Positions 1 to 8,657 of a DNA stretch of 9,279 nucleotides are shown here, piece after piece. Made by a program: the position numbers and the translations under genes. How positions within the stretch are numbered: position 1 is the stretch's first letter; each line of letters opens with the position of its first letter. This stretch comes from DATKEH01 sp035546355 (lineage in GTDB: Bacteria; Acidobacteriota; Thermoanaerobaculia; Multivoradales; JAIOJS01), in NCBI GenBank assembly GCA_035546355.1, contig DATKEH010000243.1:1-9279 (forward strand), written 5' to 3'. The notes under the pieces were generated by a model. That model was given only the letters and a program-made list of their open reading frames with translations. It did no database searches and had not been told where the DNA came from.

Positions 1-1301
<1,301 letters not shown>

Positions 1302-1396
1302 GGTCTCCGGCTGTCTACGCAAGAGAAGTGCCACGGCGGTGGGCCCCAGCATAGCAGGGCGCCCCGATGGCGTGGATCTTGCTCACAGCCCTCGCC
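1302..1396. promoter_or_regulatory. Divergent intergenic region
   Basis: This stretch separates the minus-strand receiver-kinase from the plus-strand response-regulator operon, so promoters for both should lie here or inside the 5' ends. It holds a GGGCGCCC palindrome at 1357-1364 and a TATGCT at 1353-1348 on the minus strand, but I see no convincing -35/-10 pair on either strand. The region shrinks to 44 bp if the kinase starts at ATG 1352. The promoter assignment rests on gene orientation, not on a recognised motif. Confidence 0.4.
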
Positions 1397-1780
1397 ATGA
1401 ACGAGTCGGCAGAGGTGCGCCGGATCCTCGTCGTCGACGACAACATCGACGCTGCGCAGGGCCTTGCCATGCTGTTGGAGATGAAGGGCCACGAGGTGGT
1501 GACCGCGTTCGATGGGCCGCAGGCGCTGGAGGCGGCGCGAGACGAGGCGCCCGACGTGGTGCTCCTCGACATCGGGCTGCCGCAGATGGATGGCTACGAG
1601 GTCGCCCGGCGCCTGCGCCAGGGGCCGCGGGGCCAGGCCATGCTGCTGGTGGCGGTCACCGGCTACGGCCATGAGCGCGACCGGCAACGCTCGATCGATG
1701 CGGGCATCGACCACCACCTGCTCAAGCCCGTACGGATCGAGGAGCTGGAGGGCCTGCTGGAGCGCAATGTGCCCGGTTGA
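1397..1780 (+). CDS. Single-domain response regulator (CheY-like receiver)
   Basis: This 127-residue protein is a complete stand-alone receiver with no output domain. Key residues are D14 and D15 in ILVVDDN, phospho-acceptor D58 in VVLLDIGLPQMDG, T88 in VAVTGYG and K110 in LLKPV. It should accept a phosphoryl group from a histidine kinase or phosphorelay and signal through a protein partner in the cytosol. I chose ATG 1397 because the receiver fold starts at about residue 8; ATG 1367 would add ten hydrophobic residues (MAWILLTALA) not typical of the family. Its last 14 bases overlap the next gene, so it is probably translationally coupled to the hydrolase, peptidase and ligase genes downstream. 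No histidine kinase is visible in the window. The divergent kinase carries its own receiver, and whether the two share a phosphodonor is unknown. Confidence 0.92.
   Translation: MNESAEVRRILVVDDNIDAAQGLAMLLEMKGHEVVTAFDGPQALEAARDEAPDVVLLDIGLPQMDGYEVARRLRQGPRGQAMLLVAVTGYGHERDRQRSIDAGIDHHLLKPVRIEELEGLLERNVPG
1759..1762 (+). promoter_or_regulatory. Ribosome binding site of the FGase-like gene
   Basis: GGAG lies four bases before ATG 1767, inside the end of the response-regulator gene. It decides the start of the hydrolase: the reading frame is open much further upstream, but that part is only a shadow of the receiver gene. Confidence 0.55.
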
Positions 1781-2579
1781 GCCCGCCACGGGTCCTGCGG
1801 TGGCCGTGGGGGTGCCGTGGAGCTGGGAGCTGGGTGAGGGGGCGGTGGTGGCCACCGCCATCCACTCCGGGCACGAGCTGCGTCCGGAGGTGGCGGCGAG
1901 GATGGCCCTCGACGACGCCACCCGCCGGCGGGAGGAGGATCCCTTCACCGACCGCTGGGTCGCCGTGGCCCCGACGCGCCTGGTGGTTCATCGCTCCCGC
2001 TTCGAGGTCGACCTCAACCGGCCACGGGACGGCGCCGTGTACCGGCGTCCCGCGGACGCCTGGGGCCTGCGCGTCTGGCGTTCACCCCCGCCCCCCGAGC
2101 TGGTCGCCAGCTCCCTCGCGCTGTGGGACGCCTTCCACCGCGAGGCGCGCGCGGTGCTGGCGGAGCGCATCGCGCGGCACGGACGGGTGGTGGTGTTGGA
2201 CCTGCATGCCTACAACCATCGGCGGCACGGCGCCGCCGGCCCGGCGGCGCAAGCCGCGGGCAATCCGACGGTGAACCTGGGCACCGGCTCGCTGCCCCGG
2301 CAGCGGTGGGCGCGGGTGGTCGAGGCTTGTCTCGCCGCGCTGCGCGGTGCGCCGCTGCGGGGGAGGCCGCTGGACGTGGCGGAGAACGTGCGCTTCCAGG
2401 GCGGCCACTTCCCGCAGTGGGTGCACGAGAGCTTTCCGGGCACCGCCTGCGCCCTGGCGCTGGAAGTGAAGAAGGTGTTCATGGACGAGTGGACCGGCGA
2501 GGCCGACTCGGCGGCGATCGCCGAGCTGGGCGCGGCGCTGGCGGCCGCGGCGCGAGCCGTGGAGGCCGCTTCGGCATGA
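1767..2579 (+). CDS. N-formylglutamate amidohydrolase family hydrolase
   Basis: This 270-residue protein matches the FGase (N-formylglutamate amidohydrolase) family, zinc-dependent hydrolases related to carboxypeptidase-like enzymes. Visible family signatures are IHSGHELR (32-39; H33 and H36), REEDPFTD (55-62), a basic and acidic RSRFEVDLNRPR (76-87), LDLHAYNHRR (144-153; H147) and ALEVKK (231-236; E233). Classical FGase (HutG type) releases formate and glutamate from N-formylglutamate in histidine degradation. No hut genes are present here, so that role is doubtful. The setting with a DUF1704 peptidase and an ATP-grasp ligase suggests hydrolysis of an amide or peptide bond in another, unknown substrate. 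There is no signal peptide, so it is cytosolic. Start ATG 1767 overlaps the response regulator by 14 nt. Its stop overlaps the next start as ATGA. The family call is secure and the substrate is not known. Confidence 0.9.
   Translation: MCPVEPATGPAVAVGVPWSWELGEGAVVATAIHSGHELRPEVAARMALDDATRRREEDPFTDRWVAVAPTRLVVHRSRFEVDLNRPRDGAVYRRPADAWGLRVWRSPPPPELVASSLALWDAFHREARAVLAERIARHGRVVVLDLHAYNHRRHGAAGPAAQAAGNPTVNLGTGSLPRQRWARVVEACLAALRGAPLRGRPLDVAENVRFQGGHFPQWVHESFPGTACALALEVKKVFMDEWTGEADSAAIAELGAALAAAARAVEAASA
2561..2565 (+). promoter_or_regulatory. Ribosome binding site of the DUF1704 gene
   Basis: GGAGG ends ten bases before ATG 2576. Together with the ATGA stop/start overlap it supports that start over the long upstream extension of the same frame, which only shadows the hydrolase gene. 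Confidence 0.5.
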
Positions 2580-4480
2580 GCGACCGGGGGATCGGCGAGG
2601 AGCTGCTGACGGCGATCGAGGAGCGGCTGCGCCAGGGGCGGCGGGTACGGCGGCTGCTGCCGGGGGGTGGCCGCATCCACGTCGACCGCCGGGTGCCGTT
2701 CCTCTGTGTCTACCGCAGCTGCGGCGGCGACACCGACGGCGTCGAGCGCTTCGTCGCCACCCAGGCCTCGTACCTCGTCGCCGCCGACGCCACCCTCGCC
2801 GACCCGCGACTGCCCCAGTTGGTCGAGCGAGTGGCGCGGACGCTGGCCGCAGACCTCGGCGCGTTCCTCCTGGTCGAGATGTGGGAGGGGCGGGTGCGAG
2901 AGGAGACTGCGGAGCCGATGCACCGGATACGCCCTGCGTTCCGGGTGATGGCAGAGGAGCGGGGGCCGCTCGAACCCACCCTCGACGCGCTGCAGAGTGC
3001 CCTGCGGGAGGTGCGGTACGCGCGCCGTGAGGCCAGCGTCGAGCTGGTGGAGGGTCCGGTGGCGCCGCCGGGCTGCCCGCAGCTGCTGCCGCGGCGGCTT
3101 CCGGGAGTGAAGGCGTTCAGCGTCGGCCTGGTGGTCGAGCCGGTCTACCGCAGCGCCGACCGGTCGTCGACGTTTCCCATGGTGCTGCTGGCGCTGGAGA
3201 AGCCGATCTGCCGCGCCCTGGAGAAGGCGGTGTTCGAGTTCGCCCGCGGCTTGACGGTCCTCGAAGCGCCGCACTTCCTGGCCATGGGCCGGCGGACGCT
3301 GGCCGGCGCCGCCTGGAACGTCGACCGCCGTCTGGAGCTGGTGAGCGAGTCCTTCGACTTCCTGCTGCTGGTCACTCCGATCAATGGCGACGAGGCGTGG
3401 CGCCGCTTCCGCGACGGCGACGACGAGGAGGCCCCGCGGTTCCTGTATCGCCCGCTGCCGCTCGATCCGCAGCTCGTCAAGCGCGCCCTGTTCGGCATCC
3501 CCATCGAGCGGGTGGAGGACCCGGTGCTCTCCAGCATCTTCCGCGAGAAGCAGGAGGAGCTGGACCGGCAGGTGAGCATGCTCCTCGACCGCGGCAGCCG
3601 CCGTTTCCTCTACGGCAGCCTGCTGCTCTACGGTGGGGTGGAGGAGGGGCTGCTGACCCTGGCCCGGTCGATCCTCGAGCGGGTGCCGACACAGGGAGGG
3701 GACGACGCGGTCGAGGGCCCGGTGAGCGCCGCCACCTTCGCCCGCCGCGCGCGCGAAGAGGTGGAGTGGTATCGGCAGCGCGACCGGGGGTTCACCGCCA
3801 GCGTCCAGGTGCGGCGGGACCTGCCGCCGGGGCTGCTGGTCTCCAGGGGGTGCCTGATGATCGGCGAGGGCACCAGCCTGTCGGCCGCCCGCGTCGAGGC
3901 CCTGCTGCACCACGAGGTCGGCACCCACCTGCTCACTTATTTCAACGGCCGGGCGCAGCGGATCCGTCAGTTCTACTGCGGTCTCGCCGGTTACGAGACG
4001 CTGCAGGAGGGGATCGCCGTGCTCGCCGAGTGGCTGTGCGGCGGGTTGTCGCGGGCGCGGCTGCGCACCCTCGCCGCGCGGGTGGTGACGTGTCACCACC
4101 TGGTGGAGGGGGCTTCCTTCGTCGACGCCTACCGCCACCTGTTGCGCGACCACGGCTTCCGGCGGCGCAGCGCCTTCCTGATCGCCACCCGGGTCTACCG
4201 CGGCGGCGGCCTGACCAAGGACGCCATCTACCTGCGGGGCCTGATGCAGCTGATCGCCCACCTCGGTCGCGGTGGCGATTTCGAGATGCTGCTGGTGGGG
4301 AAGATCGCCACCCGCCACATCCCGGTAGTGCGCGACCTGTGGTACCGGAACTTCTTCCGCCCGCCCCCCCTGCGGCCGCGCTACCTCGAGAACGAGGCGG
4401 CCCGCGATCGGCTGGCCGCCGTGCGCGAGGGGGGCGATCTACTCGAGCTTCTGCGGCTGGGGGACGCGGTGACGGCATGA
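2576..4480 (+). CDS. DUF1704/QEGLA-motif metallopeptidase (MATCAP-like)
   Basis: This 634-residue protein belongs to the DUF1704 family, annotated in bacteria as flavohemoglobin expression-modulating QEGLA motif protein. The family also includes the eukaryotic microtubule tyrosine carboxypeptidase MATCAP (KIAA0895L). Its zinc site is visible: HHEVGTHLLTYFNG (445-458) carries an HExxxH motif (H446, E447, H451). LQEGIA (476-481) is the variant of the naming QEGLA motif and probably supplies E478 as third ligand, by analogy with MATCAP. The catalytic half spans about 300-600. Residues 1-290 form a long N-terminal region I cannot assign; it contains alternating hydrophobic segments but no signal peptide or clear membrane span. 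Expected activity is removal of a C-terminal residue from a peptide or protein. The substrate is unknown, and the flavohemoglobin name is a legacy label: no such gene is in the window. It starts by ATGA overlap with the hydrolase and ends by ATGA overlap with the ATP-grasp gene. Confidence 0.9.
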   Translation: MSDRGIGEELLTAIEERLRQGRRVRRLLPGGGRIHVDRRVPFLCVYRSCGGDTDGVERFVATQASYLVAADATLADPRLPQLVERVARTLAADLGAFLLVEMWEGRVREETAEPMHRIRPAFRVMAEERGPLEPTLDALQSALREVRYARREASVELVEGPVAPPGCPQLLPRRLPGVKAFSVGLVVEPVYRSADRSSTFPMVLLALEKPICRALEKAVFEFARGLTVLEAPHFLAMGRRTLAGAAWNVDRRLELVSESFDFLLLVTPINGDEAWRRFRDGDDEEAPRFLYRPLPLDPQLVKRALFGIPIERVEDPVLSSIFREKQEELDRQVSMLLDRGSRRFLYGSLLLYGGVEEGLLTLARSILERVPTQGGDDAVEGPVSAATFARRAREEVEWYRQRDRGFTASVQVRRDLPPGLLVSRGCLMIGEGTSLSAARVEALLHHEVGTHLLTYFNGRAQRIRQFYCGLAGYETLQEGIAVLAEWLCGGLSRARLRTLAARVVTCHHLVEGASFVDAYRHLLRDHGFRRRSAFLIATRVYRGGGLTKDAIYLRGLMQLIAHLGRGGDFEMLLVGKIATRHIPVVRDLWYRNFFRPPPLRPRYLENEAARDRLAAVREGGDLLELLRLGDAVTA

Positions 4481-5520
4481 GGATCGGATTCTTCGTCAAC
4501 AGTCTGCAGCAGGAGCACCCGAAGTACACCACCACGACGCTGGCGCGCGAGGCGGTGCGGCGGGGCCACGAGGTCTGCTACATCGAGGCGGACGGGTTCT
4601 CGTACCTTCCCGACACCGGGCTGCACGTGCAGGCGCGGTTGGCGCCGAAGAATGGCGATGCCTCGCTGCCGGCTTTCCTGGGCGCGATGCAGGGCCCGAA
4701 GGCGCCCTGCGAGTCGCTCGCCGTCACCGACCTCGACGCGCTGATGCTGCGCAACGACCCCGCGGAGGACGTCGGAGCGCGCGCCTGGGCGCAGACGGTA
4801 GGGGTGATCTTCGGCCAGATGGCGGCCCGCAGCGGCGTGCTGGTGCTCAACGACCCCGACGGCCTGTCGGGAGCGCTCAACAAGCTCTACTTCCAGCACT
4901 ATCCGCCCGACGTGCGCCCCCGCACCCTGATCACCCGCAGCGCCGAGGCGATCAGCGAGTTCGTGGAGGAGGAGGGCACGGCGGTGCTCAAGCCGCTCCA
5001 GGGCTCCGGCGGCCAGAGCGTGTTCCTGGTGCGCCCCGAGGATCGCGCCAACCTCAACCAGATGACTGAAGCCGTGCTGCGCGACGGGTACGTGATCGCC
5101 CAGGAGTACCTGCCGGCCGCCGCCGAGGGGGACATTCGCCTGTTCCTGATGAACGGCGACCCGCTGCGGGTGAAGGGGAAGTACGCCGCCTTCCGCCGAA
5201 TCGGACGCCCCGGTGACCTGCGCAGCAACATGCACGCCGGGGGGAAGGCGGAGAAGGTGGATGTCAGCGACGACGCGCTGCGGGTCGCCGAGATCGTGCG
5301 CCCGAAGCTGATCCAGGACGGCATGTTCCTCGTCGGGCTCGACCTCGCAGGCGACAAGCTGATGGAGATCAACGTCTTCAGCCCGGGCGGGCTGAACAGC
5401 GCAGGCCGCTTGCAGAAGGCGAACTTCGCCGCTCCGGTGGTGGAAGCAGTGGAGCGCAAGGTCGCCTCGATGGCGCGCTACGGCGGCCACTTCAGCAACG
5501 CGCGGCTGGCGACCCTGTGA
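4477..5520 (+). CDS. GshB-like ATP-grasp ligase
   Basis: This 347-residue protein is full length for the glutathione synthetase-like ATP-grasp family. Motifs follow the GshB order: an N-terminal Rossmann-like MRIGFFVNSL (1-10), LRNDP (91-95), NDPDGLSGALNKLY (125-138), nucleotide-binding VLKPLQGSGGQSVF (170-183), IAQEYLP (207-213), GDIRLFLMNG (218-227), RIGRPGDLRSNMHAGG (241-256) and the metal-binding EINVFSPGGL (297-306; E297 and N299). Such enzymes use ATP to make an acyl phosphate of a carboxylate and join it to an amine. True glutathione synthesis is possible, but no gshA or other glutathione gene is here. Coupling to a carboxypeptidase-like DUF1704 protein and an FGase-like hydrolase points to a dedicated amino acid or peptide ligation; that is inference. 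Start ATG 4477 overlaps the upstream stop by 4 nt, and the long upstream extension of this frame is a shadow. It is cytosolic. Confidence 0.92.
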   Translation: MRIGFFVNSLQQEHPKYTTTTLAREAVRRGHEVCYIEADGFSYLPDTGLHVQARLAPKNGDASLPAFLGAMQGPKAPCESLAVTDLDALMLRNDPAEDVGARAWAQTVGVIFGQMAARSGVLVLNDPDGLSGALNKLYFQHYPPDVRPRTLITRSAEAISEFVEEEGTAVLKPLQGSGGQSVFLVRPEDRANLNQMTEAVLRDGYVIAQEYLPAAAEGDIRLFLMNGDPLRVKGKYAAFRRIGRPGDLRSNMHAGGKAEKVDVSDDALRVAEIVRPKLIQDGMFLVGLDLAGDKLMEINVFSPGGLNSAGRLQKANFAAPVVEAVERKVASMARYGGHFSNARLATL

Positions 5521-5532
5521 GCGGCGAGCCTA

Positions 5533-5940
5533 ATGCTGGCTCCCATCTTGCAGCCCTACGCAGACAGCATGGACGAGGCGGACGGCAAGAGCGAAGATTC
5601 ACCGGCCCTCTCCCAGGCGCTGGCCGCGGCCGCCGGCAAGCTGCGCGAAGGGAACGAAGACGCGCTCGCCCGTGCTCTCGGCGGACTCGCCCGCAAGCTG
5701 GACGACCTGGCCGGTTACCTGGAGCGCCGGGATCCCCGTCGCGTCGCCGAGGACGTCGAGCGGTTCGCTCGTCGCCACCCCGAGCTCTTCCTCGGGTCGA
5801 TGTTCGCGGTGGGGCTGGTGGCGGGGCGCTTCCTGCGCGCTTCACGGCGCCACCTCGAACAGGTGGAGAAGCGGGAAGCCCGCCGCTCCGGGCGTCCGCC
5901 CCGGCGCAGCCCCGTCGGCAGCTACCCGAGAGAGGGTTAG
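5533..5940 (+). CDS. Small single-pass membrane protein, function unknown
   Basis: The protein has 135 residues from ATG 5533, or 123 from ATG 5569 (MDEADGKSED). Neither start has a strong ribosome site. ATG 5533 has GGCGAG four bases upstream and lies 12 bp after the ATP-grasp stop; the later start looks more natural as an N-terminus. In the shorter numbering, residues 10-65 are charged and probably helical. HPELFLGSMFAVGLVAGRFL (70-89) is one hydrophobic segment of about 18 residues, followed by a strongly basic tail (about 90-123) that should stay in the cytosol. A RHPELFLGS-type segment just before GLxAGRFLRAS is often seen in small proteins of the stress-induced or holin-like membrane class, but I cannot name a family firmly. 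It may be the last gene of the operon or stand alone. Confidence 0.75.
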   Translation: MLAPILQPYADSMDEADGKSEDSPALSQALAAAAGKLREGNEDALARALGGLARKLDDLAGYLERRDPRRVAEDVERFARRHPELFLGSMFAVGLVAGRFLRASRRHLEQVEKREARRSGRPPRRSPVGSYPREG

Positions 5941-5957
5941 CAGCCCACGGGCTGCTA
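5938..5957. terminator. Perfect inverted repeat between convergent genes, possible bidirectional terminator
   Basis: TAGCAGCCC and GGGCTGCTA are exact reverse complements separated by AC. They start in the stop codon of the small membrane protein gene and lie 41 bp from the stop of ligD. Position and symmetry fit a bidirectional transcription end. No T-run follows on either strand, so it is not a canonical intrinsic terminator, and the practical loop would be at least four bases. A protein-binding operator is the alternative. Confidence 0.45.
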
Positions 5958-5998
5958 GGGGTCAGCGGGGTTCGCGGCAGCCCCGGCCTCGACCGGCG

Positions 5999-8635
5999 TC
6001 AAGCCTCGTCGTCGCCGGTGAGCGCCGCGACGATCTCGGGCCGCAGCTCCTGGGGTAGCTCGAAGAACCCCTCCCAGGGGTCGGAGCGGAGCGCGGCGAG
6101 ACGCCGCGCGAGGTTCTTGATGGTGTATTTGTCCGGGGGCGTCTTCGGCGTCAGCTCGTCCCAACGCACCGGGACCGCGACCGTGGCGCCGTCGCGCGCG
6201 CGGGTGGAATAGGGGGCCACCGCCGTGGCTCCGAAGCCGTTGCGCAGGTAGTCGATGAAGATCCGCCGCTGCCGTCTGCTCTTCAACGGGTTGGTGGTGT
6301 AACGGTCCGGCCGCTGCCCCGCCAGCATGTCGGCCACCGCCCTGGCGAACGCCTTGGCGGCTCCCCACTCCAGCTGGGGACGCAGCGGGACCACCAGGTG
6401 GACCCCCTTGCCGCCGGTGAGCTTGGCGAAGCTCTCGAGACCGAGGCCGGCGAGCAGATCGCGCAGCTCGCGGGCGGCGCCGACGACCTCGGTCCACGCC
6501 AGCCCGGGCCCGGGATCGAGGTCGAAGATCAGCACGTCGGGGCGATCCAGGTGCTGGCGCCGAGAACCCCAAGGGTGGATCTCCAGCACCCCGAGCTGGA
6601 CCAGCGACACCACGCCGGCGACCGACTCCACGGCCACGTATTCGGTGGTCTTGCCGCTCTTCTCCCGGACCTCGACCGGCACCAGGGCCGCGGGCGTGGC
6701 CTCGGCCAGGTGCTTCTGGTAGAAGCACTCCTGGTGGCGCCCCGAGGGGCAGCGGACGAGCGTCAGGGGCCGCCCCGAGAGGTGGGGGAGGATCCGCTCC
6801 GCCACCTCGAGGTAGTAGTGGGCCAGCTGGCGCTTGGTGATCCCCTGATCGGGATAGAGCACGCGGTCGGGATTGCTGAGCTTCACCCCTGCCACCTCCT
6901 CGTTGCCGCCACCACGCCGCCGGCGAGAGCCGGTTGGGCGAGCGTCCGCGCCCCTGGAAGCCGGCGAGCCGGCCCTTTCCTCGCTGCGCGTGGCGCCCCC
7001 GCCGGCCCCGCCCGGCGCCGCGGCCGCCACCGGCAGCGGCCGCTCGCGCACCACCTCGGCGGCAGGCTTGTCGGCTCGCAGCCCCTCGAACGACGGATGG
7101 CGCAACAGGCCGTCGTCGGTCCACGAGGAGTACCTCACCTCCGCCACCAGCTCGGGTTCGACCCAGTGGACCTCCCCGAGGCGGGAGCCGCGGGGCAGCG
7201 TTCCCGCCAGCGGCGACTGCCGGCGCTCGCGCGACTCCAGGCGCCGCCGTAGATCGGTCAGCTGGGCGTCGGTGAAGCCGGTCCCCACCTTGCCGACGTA
7301 CCGCAGCTCCCCCTCCTCGTCGTGGACGGCGAGCAGCAGTGCGCCCAGCCCCTGCCGCGAGCCGCTCGGCTCGGTGAAACCGACGATGACGAGCTCCTGC
7401 TCCGCCAGGCACTTCACCTTCAGCCAGTCGCGCCCGCGACCCTCGCGGTAGGAGGCCGCGGCCCGCTTGGCGATCACCCCCTCGAGACCGAGGTCGCAGG
7501 CCTGGCGCAGGAAGGCCGGGCCGTTGCCGGTGACGTGATCGCTGTAGCGCAGCGGCGCCGCCTGCGACGGGGCGGCGGCGAGCAGCCGCTGCAGCGCCTC
7601 CTTGCGCCGCAGCAGGGGGGCCGGTCGCAGGTCCCGGCCGTCGAGGTAGAGCAGGTCGAAGGCGTAATAGACGAGGTCCTCGCTGCGCCCTTCACCGAGC
7701 GCCTGCTGCAGGCGCTGGAAGTCGCTGGTGCCGTCGGCGGCGAGATGGACGATCTCACCGTCGAGCAGCGCCTCGTCTACCGGCAGGAACGCGGCGGCGG
7801 AGGCCAGGTGGCTCAGCTTGTCGCTCCAGTCGTGCCCGCGGCGGGTCAAGAAGCGCGCCCTGCCGCCGGCCAGGCGGCAGAGGGCGCGGTAGCCGTCGAA
7901 CTTGATCTCGTGGACCCACTCCTCGCCCGCCGGGGCGTCGGTGACCAGCGTGGCGAGCTGCGGCGGGACGAAATCCGGCAGGGCTCCCTGGCGGGAACCG
8001 GGGATCGACGCCGGGTCCAGCCCCGGGCGCGCGGCGCGATCGCTCTGCCACACCCTGTCGGGGGTGGCGGCGATCTCCTCCAGGCTGCGGCCGCTGGCCA
8101 CGCTCTCGGGACGGTCGTCGAGGATGTCGCCGGCGGAGGTCGCGACGTCGTCCTCGAGCTTGCGCAGCAGCCAGCTCTCCTTCCCTTCGTCGCCGCCGCC
8201 GTCCATGCGCACCAGCAGCCACTCGCCGCGTAGCTTCTCCCCCTCGAGGGCGAAGCGCAGCTTGCCCCGGCGCAGCCCGTGGCGCGGGTCGCCTGCCGGG
8301 CGCCAGGTGCCGCGGTCCCACAGCAGCACCGTGCCGCCGCCGTACTGTCCCGGCGGGATCACGCCCTCGAAGTCGCCGTAGTCGATGGGATGGTCCTCGA
8401 CCTGGACGGCGAGGCGGCGCTCCGCGGGATCGAGGGACGGGCCCTTCGGCACCGCCCAGCTCTTGAGCGTGCCGTCGAGCTCCAGCCGGAAGTCGTAGTG
8501 CAGGCGCCGAGCGGCATGTTTCTGCACCACGAAGAGGAGGCCATCCGCCGCCCCCGCCCGGCCTTCCCCGCCCGCCGGCTCGGGGGTGGCGGCGAAGTCG
8601 CGCTTGCGGCGGTACTCTGCGAGCGGGGGCTTCAC
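5999..8635 (-). CDS. ligD: Multidomain ATP-dependent DNA ligase LigD (NHEJ)
   Basis: This 878-residue LigD processes and seals double-strand breaks in bacterial non-homologous end joining, normally with Ku. The order is phosphoesterase, ligase, polymerase. The 3'-phosphoesterase domain (about 5-165) starts with LAEYRRKRDF and shows H40, H46, D48, R50, H82 and Y86, each two below the residues I recall for the Pseudomonas aeruginosa enzyme. The ligase (about 220-530) has nucleotidyl-acceptor K245 in HEIKFDGYR, DGE (292-294), LEGVIAK (384-390) and WLKVK (404-408). A low-complexity Gly/Ala/Arg linker (about 531-580) joins the polymerase domain (about 585-878). That domain has LSNPDRVLYP, catalytic D705 and D707 in FDLDP, TGGKGVHLVVPL and D795 in RIFIDYLRNG. 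I chose GTG 8635 because the phosphoesterase domain begins five residues later and AGGA lies eight bases upstream; ATG 8800 would read through the upstream small gene in the wrong frame. It probably shares a transcript with that small gene. Confidence 0.96.
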   Translation of the reverse strand: MKPPLAEYRRKRDFAATPEPAGGEGRAGAADGLLFVVQKHAARRLHYDFRLELDGTLKSWAVPKGPSLDPAERRLAVQVEDHPIDYGDFEGVIPPGQYGGGTVLLWDRGTWRPAGDPRHGLRRGKLRFALEGEKLRGEWLLVRMDGGGDEGKESWLLRKLEDDVATSAGDILDDRPESVASGRSLEEIAATPDRVWQSDRAARPGLDPASIPGSRQGALPDFVPPQLATLVTDAPAGEEWVHEIKFDGYRALCRLAGGRARFLTRRGHDWSDKLSHLASAAAFLPVDEALLDGEIVHLAADGTSDFQRLQQALGEGRSEDLVYYAFDLLYLDGRDLRPAPLLRRKEALQRLLAAAPSQAAPLRYSDHVTGNGPAFLRQACDLGLEGVIAKRAAASYREGRGRDWLKVKCLAEQELVIVGFTEPSGSRQGLGALLLAVHDEEGELRYVGKVGTGFTDAQLTDLRRRLESRERRQSPLAGTLPRGSRLGEVHWVEPELVAEVRYSSWTDDGLLRHPSFEGLRADKPAAEVVRERPLPVAAAAPGGAGGGATRSEERAGSPASRGADARPTGSRRRRGGGNEEVAGVKLSNPDRVLYPDQGITKRQLAHYYLEVAERILPHLSGRPLTLVRCPSGRHQECFYQKHLAEATPAALVPVEVREKSGKTTEYVAVESVAGVVSLVQLGVLEIHPWGSRRQHLDRPDVLIFDLDPGPGLAWTEVVGAARELRDLLAGLGLESFAKLTGGKGVHLVVPLRPQLEWGAAKAFARAVADMLAGQRPDRYTTNPLKSRRQRRIFIDYLRNGFGATAVAPYSTRARDGATVAVPVRWDELTPKTPPDKYTIKNLARRLAALRSDPWEGFFELPQELRPEIVAALTGDDEA

Positions 8636-8643
8636 CCCGGGTT

Positions 8644-8647
8644 TCCT
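8644..8647 (-). promoter_or_regulatory. Ribosome binding site of ligD
   Basis: AGGA on the minus strand lies eight bases before GTG 8635, in the 22-bp gap after the upstream small gene. It supports the GTG start over the longer frame. Confidence 0.5.
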
Positions 8648-8657
8648 GCCGCGGGCT

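Noticed and set aside
1348..1353. TATGCT on the minus strand as a -10 box for the kinase
   Set aside because: No acceptable -35 hexamer lies 16-18 bases upstream, and the match overlaps a candidate ATG start.
2210..4318. 702-codon open frame on the minus strand opposite the DUF1704 gene
   Set aside because: It is a shadow of a GC-rich gene. The translation is rich in Gln, Arg, Ala and His with no motif, while the plus strand carries a full metallopeptidase with its zinc site.
3397..4476. Upstream extension of the ATP-grasp frame to give 707 residues
   Set aside because: The extension is Arg/Ala/Pro-rich and overlaps the DUF1704 coding sequence. The family N-terminus MRIGFFVNS begins exactly at 4477.
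2576..4480. Role in flavohemoglobin expression implied by the family name
   Set aside because: No flavohemoglobin gene or NO-response gene is in the window. The name reflects neighbourhoods in other genomes, not a shown activity.
5955..7412. 485-codon minus-strand frame overlapping ligD
   Set aside because: It is an alternate frame of ligD, Arg/Gly-rich and without motifs. LigD polymerase residues are read in the other frame.
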